58,926 nt of DNA. Source: Bacteroidaceae bacterium. Lineage in GTDB: Bacteria > Bacteroidota > Bacteroidia > Bacteroidales > Barnesiellaceae_A. Below, one piece after another: positions 53,915 to 58,926 of this stretch (its first letter is position 1; each line of letters opens with the position of its first letter). The stretch lies in contig JAFXAB010000023.1 in the NCBI GenBank assembly GCA_017522135.1, positions 1-58,926 of the forward strand, given 5' to 3'. The position numbers and the translations under genes were made by a program. The notes below the pieces were generated by a model that was given only the letters and a program-made list of their open reading frames with translations, was not told the DNA's origin and searched no databases.

Positions 53915-55816
53915 ATGAAAAAAACGTTAGTTGATCTTTTTGAACAGTCGGTACAACTCTATCCCAACAACACTTTCTTGTTGGAGAAGACCGACAAAGT
54001 CTTTGAACCTACAACTTACACACAAGTAAAGGAACAAGTTTATCGCCTTGGAGCCGGTTTGCAAGCCCTCGGCGTGAAGAAAGGCGACACAATGGCATTG
54101 CTCAGCGAGGGTCGCAACATGTGGATTATCGGAGAGTTGGCTATGTTTTATGCCGGTGCAGTCAACGTACCCCTCTCTATTAAGCTCGAAGAGAGCAACG
54201 ACCTCATGTTCCGCCTTATTCATGGCGATGTGCAATACATCATGGTGTCGGGACAACAACTCAAGAAAATACGTCTTATCAAAGACAAACTTCCTGCCGT
54301 CAAGAAGATTATCGTATTTGATGAGGTAAAAGAGTACGAAGATCGAGAAATGTCGCTTGCCGAATTGCAAAAGATGGGCGATGAGTTCTTGGCTTCGCAT
54401 ACAATGGACGAATTCCTTGCCGTAGGTCGCTCTATCGAGAACGACGACTATGCCACTATTACCTACACAAGTGGTACTACAGCCGACCCCAAGGGCGTTG
54501 TGCTCACTCACCGCAACTATACAGCCAACGTTGAGCAAGCCCTCACATTGGTTGCCATCGACCAGACTTGGCGCACACTCATCATCCTCCCCCTCGACCA
54601 CTGCTTTGCTCACGTGGTAGGTTTCTATATCATGATGTCGCGTGGTGCTACCGTTGCTACCGTACAAGTAGGTCGCAACTCAATGGATACCCTCAAGAAC
54701 ATCCCCAAGAATATCAAGGAGGTACGTCCTCACTTCATCCTCAGCGTTCCGGCATTGGCCAAGACCTTCAAGAAAAACATCGAAGGTGCTATCCGTGCCA
54801 AGGGCGAGACTACCGTTAAGCTCTTCAACATGGGCTTGAAGGTGAAGCAAATATACTTTGGCGATAGCAACCTCGACTCCAAAGGATGGCGCGTGTTGCT
54901 TGCTCCCGTTGTAGCATTGTTCGACAAACTTATCTTCTCGAAGGTGCGCGAAAACTTCGGTGGCGAGTTGCGTTTCTTCATCGGTGGTGGTGCATTGCTC
55001 GACAAGGACTTGCAGAAGTTCTACGTTGGCGTAGGCATGCCCATGTATCAAGGCTACGGCTTGTCTGAGGCTACTCCCGTTATCTCGTCAAACGGCCCCG
55101 AGAAGTATCGTTTCGGTTCGAGTGGTAAGTTGGTGAAACCCATCGAATTGAAGATATGCGATAGCGAAGGTAAAGAACTCCCCTTGGGCGAGATGGGCGA
55201 GATTGTAGTAAAAGGCGAGAACGTAATGGCCGGATACTGGAAAAATCCCGAGTCGACAGCCGACACCATTCGCGATGGCTACCTCTACACCGGCGACCTC
55301 GGTTACATGACTGCCGAAGGCCTTCTCTACGTGAAGGGTCGCTTCAAGAGCCTCCTCATTTCGAGCGACGGCGAGAAGTACAGCCCCGAAGGTATCGAAG
55401 AGTCGCTCGTAGAGTTGTCGCCCTACATCGACCAAGCCATGTTGTACAACAACCAATCGGCCTACACCACAGCCCTCATCGTTCCCAACAAGGAGCGATT
55501 GCGTGCAGCGTTGAAGGAGCAAGGTCTCGGTCTCGACACCGAGGAAGGTCGCAAGGCAGCCCTCAAGCTCATCGATGGCTCGATAGCCCGCTTCAAGAAA
55601 GGTGGCGACCTCGAAGCCATGTTCCCCGACCGTTGGTTGCCCGCAGGTATTGCCGTATTGGCCGAGCCCTTCACCGAGCAAAACCAAATGATAAACAGTA
55701 CCATGAAGATGGTGCGTGGTAAGATTGAGAAAGCCTACACCGAGCGCCTCAACTACCTCTACACTCCCGAGGGCAAGCAACTCATGAATCAACAAAACAT
55801 CGACGCATTGAAATAA
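53915..55816 (+). CDS. Long-chain acyl-CoA ligase (AMP-forming)
   Basis: This 633-residue enzyme activates a fatty acid with ATP to acyl-AMP and then to acyl-CoA. The AMP-binding P-loop YTSGTTADPKGVVLTHRNY lies near residue 186. The adenine-binding QGYGLSEATPVISS follows near 380, YTGDLGYM near 458 and the hinge/fatty-acid signature VKGRFKSLLISSDGEKYSPE near 470; the C-terminal domain ends near 630. It belongs to the FadD/ACSL-type branch with AMP-binding domain family Pfam PF00501. Codons here end far more often in C or G than in its neighbours, suggesting high expression. The PAS gene follows after 14 bases. Confidence 0.93.
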   Translation: MKKTLVDLFEQSVQLYPNNTFLLEKTDKVFEPTTYTQVKEQVYRLGAGLQALGVKKGDTMALLSEGRNMWIIGELAMFYAGAVNVPLSIKLEESNDLMFRLIHGDVQYIMVSGQQLKKIRLIKDKLPAVKKIIVFDEVKEYEDREMSLAELQKMGDEFLASHTMDEFLAVGRSIENDDYATITYTSGTTADPKGVVLTHRNYTANVEQALTLVAIDQTWRTLIILPLDHCFAHVVGFYIMMSRGATVATVQVGRNSMDTLKNIPKNIKEVRPHFILSVPALAKTFKKNIEGAIRAKGETTVKLFNMGLKVKQIYFGDSNLDSKGWRVLLAPVVALFDKLIFSKVRENFGGELRFFIGGGALLDKDLQKFYVGVGMPMYQGYGLSEATPVISSNGPEKYRFGSSGKLVKPIELKICDSEGKELPLGEMGEIVVKGENVMAGYWKNPESTADTIRDGYLYTGDLGYMTAEGLLYVKGRFKSLLISSDGEKYSPEGIEESLVELSPYIDQAMLYNNQSAYTTALIVPNKERLRAALKEQGLGLDTEEGRKAALKLIDGSIARFKKGGDLEAMFPDRWLPAGIAVLAEPFTEQNQMINSTMKMVRGKIEKAYTERLNYLYTPEGKQLMNQQNIDALK

Positions 55817-55830
55817 TAAACTATACCATT

Positions 55831-56157
55831 ATGTATCCCTGGAGCGACGAAATGAACTGTGCCGTAACAGTGTGCGACACCGAAGGCACAATCCTGTATA
55901 TGAATGAGAAAGCCAAGCAAACCTTTGCCCGTCATGGCGACCTCATCGGTAAGAATATGTTTGCATGCCATAGCCCCGCCTCGCAAGCCAAGATACGCGA
56001 ACTCTTGGCTACCGGCGGCACCAATGCCTATACCATCGAGAAGGAAGGCATGCACAAGGTAATATACCAAACCGCCTGGCGCGAAAACGGAGTGGTAAAA
56101 GGTCTCGTCGAGCTATCAATGGTAGTCCCCGCCGAAATGCCCCACTATGTGCGATAA
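55831..56157 (+). CDS. Single-domain PAS protein
   Basis: This 108-residue protein consists of one PAS fold: a first strand with AVTVCDTEGTILYMNEKAKQ (about 10-30), a central helix HSPASQAKIRELL and C-terminal strands ending VELSMVV. A CH pair (residues 46-47, ACHSP) sits where several PAS_10/DUF438-type domains have a conserved cysteine-histidine. There is no output domain, so it must work with a partner. It is co-transcribed with the acyl-CoA ligase and shares its biased codon use, hinting at a linked role such as redox or ligand sensing for the ligase; that is inference. Confidence 0.82.
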   Translation: MYPWSDEMNCAVTVCDTEGTILYMNEKAKQTFARHGDLIGKNMFACHSPASQAKIRELLATGGTNAYTIEKEGMHKVIYQTAWRENGVVKGLVELSMVVPAEMPHYVR

Positions 56158-56198
56158 GACATACTTCTAAGACAATCCCGACCCCGTCGGACAGATAA

Positions 56199-56234
56199 AA
56201 ATAGAGCGACCAAAAACTTGGCTGCTCTATTTGT
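56199..56234 (+). terminator. Terminator of the ligase-PAS operon
   Basis: AAATAGAGC and GCTCTATTT form a 9-base stem with a loop of about 14 bases, followed by T-rich sequence on the plus strand, about 45 bases after the PAS stop codon. Confidence 0.6.
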
Positions 56235-56258
56235 TTGAGGGTATAAGTGTTCTATAAT

Positions 56259-56294
56259 ATTGGTGTCCGATAAAAATTTTTATCGGACACCAAT
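56259..56294. repeat. 36-base perfect palindrome
   Basis: Arms of 18 bases (ATTGGTGTCCGATAAAAA and its complement) meet without any loop. It lies between convergent genes and probably acts as a terminator in both directions for the first LRR gene and the PAS operon. It could also be a remnant of a mobile element end, because perfect loopless palindromes are unusual for plain terminators. Confidence 0.7.
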
Positions 56295-56300
56295 AGTTTA

Positions 56301-56966
56301 TTACTCGAGGTAACCTCTTCTTACAATTTTTTTATTTTCTACAAATTTTATATGAATCCCAGAGCATCCATAGAAAACATAATTGTCTATATCGAGCCTA
56401 TTCGGGATAGTAACCTCTGTCAATCCGGTACAACCACCGAAAGCGCACATACCAATTAAAGTAACACTCTCAGGTATAGTTACCTTTGTCAAACTTGTGC
56501 AAAAACCAAATGCATCTGTACCTATTTTTGTGATACTATTGGGAATGGTTACCTCTGTTAATCCAGCGCAGTAGTATAAAGCATTATCACCTATTTCAGT
56601 GACACTATTGGGGATGGAGATTGAAGTCAATCCGGTGCAGCCCCTGAAAGCATTATTACTTATCGAAGTAACGCTATTGGGGATTGTTACTTCGTGTAGC
56701 CCAGAGCAACCCCCAAAAGCATAAAATCCTATCGAGGTGACTCTATAAACGACTCCGTAATATGTAACATTACTGGGTATCGTTATAATACCAGTATATT
56801 CGTTGCTATAGCTGTCATATTGTTCTCCTTTATAGGTTACAGCAACAGTTTTGTTAGAAAGATTTTCAATATCGTAGTAAATACCATCGACTTCGAAGTC
56901 GTGGGCGTAAAGTGATAATGGCATACACAATGTCACTATCAAAAATAGTAATTGTTTCGTTTTCAT
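56301..56966 (-). CDS. BspA-like leucine-rich repeat protein, secreted
   Basis: This 221-residue protein has a signal peptide (MKTKQLLFLIVTLCMPLSLYA), then a cap module (FEVDGIYYDIENLS to GVVYRVTSIG, about 24-80) and about five 23-residue LRR_5/BspA-type repeats of the form LTEVTIPNSVTxIGxxAFxxC. The end (FVENKKIVRRGYLE) is short and basic. No type IX C-terminal signal domain is visible. BspA-like proteins of Bacteroidales bind fibronectin or other host proteins at the surface; that function is inferred from family. A paralogue lies just upstream. Confidence 0.9.
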   Translation of the reverse strand: MKTKQLLFLIVTLCMPLSLYAHDFEVDGIYYDIENLSNKTVAVTYKGEQYDSYSNEYTGIITIPSNVTYYGVVYRVTSIGFYAFGGCSGLHEVTIPNSVTSISNNAFRGCTGLTSISIPNSVTEIGDNALYYCAGLTEVTIPNSITKIGTDAFGFCTSLTKVTIPESVTLIGMCAFGGCTGLTEVTIPNRLDIDNYVFYGCSGIHIKFVENKKIVRRGYLE

Positions 56967-57234
56967 AATTTAAAAATTTTATAAGTTAGTAATCTTTATA
57001 ATTTTATTCTATTTAGTGTTCCTGTATTATTGATTGATACTTTATTGAAAATTGAAATATTAGGATTTTGAATAAATTGTAAAATAAAAATCTTAATATT
57101 TGTAGTAATTATTCGTCGAACACATAGTTTTGGCATTTTAAATTCCTTTCTGTTTCTGTTCTGGTTGAAAAATCAACTTTTTATTGGATAGAGTCTTGTA
57201 TATCATCAAATCTATTCTATTTGCCATATATAGC

Positions 57235-58773
57235 TCACACCTCGCTTCTGCGCTTTATTATATAGTATGTGATAAATGCAAATAAAAGTATTGCAACGAG
57301 TGCGATGATATAATAAACCCACTTAGGTTCTCTGTTTATAACCACGCCTTCTGTATCTCCCAAAATATTTGAAATTTTCATTGAAAGGCGAAAGGGGATT
57401 GTAATATTCGTCAAACTGCTGCAACCTTTGAAAGCACGATCACCAATTGTAGTGACACTTTGTGGAATGATTACAGATGTTAAGCTCGTGCAGCAATAGA
57501 AAGCATCGTCCCCAATCGAAGTAACACTCTCTGGTATGATTATAGATGCCAATCCGCTACATTTAAAAAAAGCCCTTTCACTAATCTTGGTAACACTTTT
57601 GGGAATAGTAATTGTCGTTAAGTTTTCGCAAAAAATAAAAAGAGAACTATTTATAGTTGTAATACTATTTGGAAGAGTTACAGAAGTCAAACTAGTACAA
57701 CTCCCAAAAGTAGCACCTCCCAACCAATTTACACTTTCGGGAATGGTTACAGAAGTTAAGCTTGTGCATTTTCCGAAAGCCTCCGTACCTATCTCAGTGA
57801 CACTATTGGGGATAGTTATAGATGTTAGCTCAGAGCAACCCCGAAAAGCCCAATTACCAATAGAGGTTACTCTATAAATTTTCCCTTTGTAAGTAACGGT
57901 TTCTGGTATTGTTACTGCACCGGTATATTCGTTGCTATAACTGTCAAAAGAACTCCCTCGGTATGTTACATAAACCTCTCCAGCTGCAAATGAAAAATTA
58001 TAGTATATACCATCAACAAAGAAGCTATTAGCATCGTTATTTTCCTCTGTATGGTTATCTGCTAACCAATTTATATTCAACTGTTGCCAGCAATCCACAA
58101 AAATTTTTGGAAAGAGTTCTGCCCAACCTTGAGAAATAGTTACGGATGTCAAACTTGTACAACCTTTAAAAGCAGATTTACCAATGAAATTAACACTGCA
58201 AGGGATATATAATGATGTTAAACTGGAACACTCGCAGAATGCAAAATAGCCAATTTCAGTAATAGTCTCGGGGAAAGTAATAGATGTTAATCCATCACAA
58301 TTACGAAAAGCGCTATTCCCTATCGAACTGACACTTTGTGGAATGGTTACAGATGTTAAGCTAGTACAACCAGAGAAAGCAGATTCCCCAATCGAAGCAA
58401 TACTCTCGGGAATGATTATAGATGTTAAGCTGTTACAATCTTTAAAGGTCTCCTCTTCAATCGAAGTAATACCATCAGAGATAGTTATAGAAGTCAGTCC
58501 TGAGCAACCATAGAAAGCAGCGCTACCAATTGAAGTAACGCTCTTGGGGATAGTTATAGCTTTTAAGGATTTGCAACCATCAAAAGCATTCATGCCAATC
58601 GAAGTAACACTCTCGGGAATAGTAATTTCAGTCAGTGCTGAGCAAGCATAGAAAGTCTTATCTTTAATTGAAGTTAAGCTGTTAGGGATGTTAACAGAAG
58701 TCAGCGCTAGGCAACCATAGAAAGCAGCCTCACCAATTGAAATAACACTCTCAGGTATACTAACAGATATCAA
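57235..58773 (-). CDS. BspA-like LRR protein, 5'-truncated, two modules
   Basis: A 512-residue protein with ten BspA-type LRR repeats (about 1-230), a cap module like that of the 56301 protein (about 251-310, FFVDGIYYNFSF and DSYSNEYTGA), seven more repeats (to about 465) and a C-terminal transmembrane helix (about 483-506) with a basic tail. The only start in frame is a TTG at 58773; there is no signal peptide. Upstream codons still read as LRR-like residues (IGCKYSNCSNL) until a stop at 58810-58812, beyond which the LRR pattern is lost. The gene therefore seems to have lost its 5' end, and may be a pseudogene or a rearranged copy. Confidence 0.75.
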   Translation of the reverse strand: MISVSIPESVISIGEAAFYGCLALTSVNIPNSLTSIKDKTFYACSALTEITIPESVTSIGMNAFDGCKSLKAITIPKSVTSIGSAAFYGCSGLTSITISDGITSIEEETFKDCNSLTSIIIPESIASIGESAFSGCTSLTSVTIPQSVSSIGNSAFRNCDGLTSITFPETITEIGYFAFCECSSLTSLYIPCSVNFIGKSAFKGCTSLTSVTISQGWAELFPKIFVDCWQQLNINWLADNHTEENNDANSFFVDGIYYNFSFAAGEVYVTYRGSSFDSYSNEYTGAVTIPETVTYKGKIYRVTSIGNWAFRGCSELTSITIPNSVTEIGTEAFGKCTSLTSVTIPESVNWLGGATFGSCTSLTSVTLPNSITTINSSLFIFCENLTTITIPKSVTKISERAFFKCSGLASIIIPESVTSIGDDAFYCCTSLTSVIIPQSVTTIGDRAFKGCSSLTNITIPFRLSMKISNILGDTEGVVINREPKWVYYIIALVAILLFAFITYYIIKRRSEV

Positions 58774-58926
58774 GTTCGAACAATTAGAGTATTTACAACC
58801 GATTATTACTCAATATTTTATAGATAATAAGTCAGAAATATGGTTGTTATTTTTAATTGCACATTCTAAAAGGTGAAGATTTAACGCTTTTATTGATTAT
58901 TAACTCAAAAAGGACATCAACTTGGG
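58774..58926. other. Sequence upstream of the truncated LRR gene
   Basis: On the minus strand, 58774-58809 continues the LRR reading frame without a start codon, ended by an in-frame stop (58810-58812). The remaining bases up to the window edge show no LRR pattern in any minus-strand frame that I can follow, and no clear gene. The region is A/T-rich. Confidence 0.5.

Noticed and set aside
53927..54667. A 246-codon open frame on the minus strand, and a similar one at 55088-55795
   Set aside because: Both are antisense to the acyl-CoA ligase, whose strong codon bias removes stop codons from the other strand.
57207..57214. TAGATTTG on the minus strand as a promoter of the 56301 LRR gene
   Set aside because: It lies 240 bases upstream next to the stop of the other LRR gene, with no -33 box; the region is so A/T-rich that chance matches are expected.
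57235..58773. Regular DNA repeats that might suggest a CRISPR array
   Set aside because: The 69-base periodicity is in frame and codes for 23-residue leucine-rich repeats; there are no identical repeats with unique spacers.
56301..58773. LRR proteins as type IX secretion cargo
   Set aside because: Neither protein shows a C-terminal type IX sorting domain; one ends in a short basic tail, the other in a membrane helix.

Overview
The window is a gene-dense chromosomal segment from a member of the Bacteroidota, most likely the order Bacteroidales. The evidence is a complete SprA/Sov-type outer-membrane protein of the type IX secretion system, cytochrome bd genes preceded by a DUF4492 gene, BspA-like leucine-rich repeat proteins, DUF4491, DUF5723 and DUF3109 proteins, an LptD of the Bacteroidota type, and promoters fitting the Bacteroidota pattern (TTG/TTTG, about 19-20 bases, then TAnnTTTG). 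No rRNA gene is present and I cannot name the genus. I see no phage, conjugative element, CRISPR array or complete insertion sequence.

Layout. 1-3900: DUF4492-cydA-cydB (microaerobic respiration) and a hemolysin III family protein, all on the minus strand. 3900-5810: three small membrane protein genes on the plus strand. 5810-14430 (minus): a GH18 endoglycosidase-like lipoprotein, tRNA-Met, rsmF, lptD, an HD-domain protein, ilvE and a DUF4491 protein. 14585-20224: a giant alpha-2-macroglobulin-like protein. 20313-25125 (minus): rfbA-C-D-B, the complete dTDP-L-rhamnose pathway, led by a polyprenyl-phosphate sugar-1-phosphate transferase. 25839-30225 (plus): a lipoprotein, a DUF5723 outer-membrane protein and an acyltransferase. 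30272-32148 (minus): a cytidylate kinase-like protein and an orphan ATP-grasp-like protein. 32286-39111 (minus): a hexose/galactose block (nucleotidyltransferase, galK, galM, DUF3109, FucP-type MFS transporter, gpmI) with no galT or galE. 39282-40280: a Fic-fold protein whose catalytic motif has been lost. 40375-43008 (minus): a Sel1-like protein, cdaA (c-di-AMP synthase), folP and a small membrane protein. 43120-51670 (plus): vanZ-like, ruvA and sprA. 51707-56157: a CPBP protease divergent from a dicarboxylate/amino acid symporter, then an acyl-CoA ligase with a one-domain PAS protein. 56301-58773 (minus): two BspA-like LRR genes, one of which appears to have lost its 5' end.

How the genes fit together. 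Much of the window serves the cell envelope: LptD (LPS insertion), the rhamnose pathway plus lipid-linked sugar transferase (surface glycan precursors), SprA (protein export), lipoproteins, an OM barrel, the macroglobulin-like protein and LRR surface proteins. The galactose block feeds hexose into glycolysis, where gpmI acts. The less ordinary items are the degenerate Fic protein with a winged helix, the orphan ATP-grasp-like protein, the galT-less gal cluster, the divergent promoter whose two transcripts begin with the same sequence, the acyl-CoA ligase/PAS pair with codon use unlike its neighbours, the lipoprotein/DUF5723 pair, and the truncated, two-module LRR gene.
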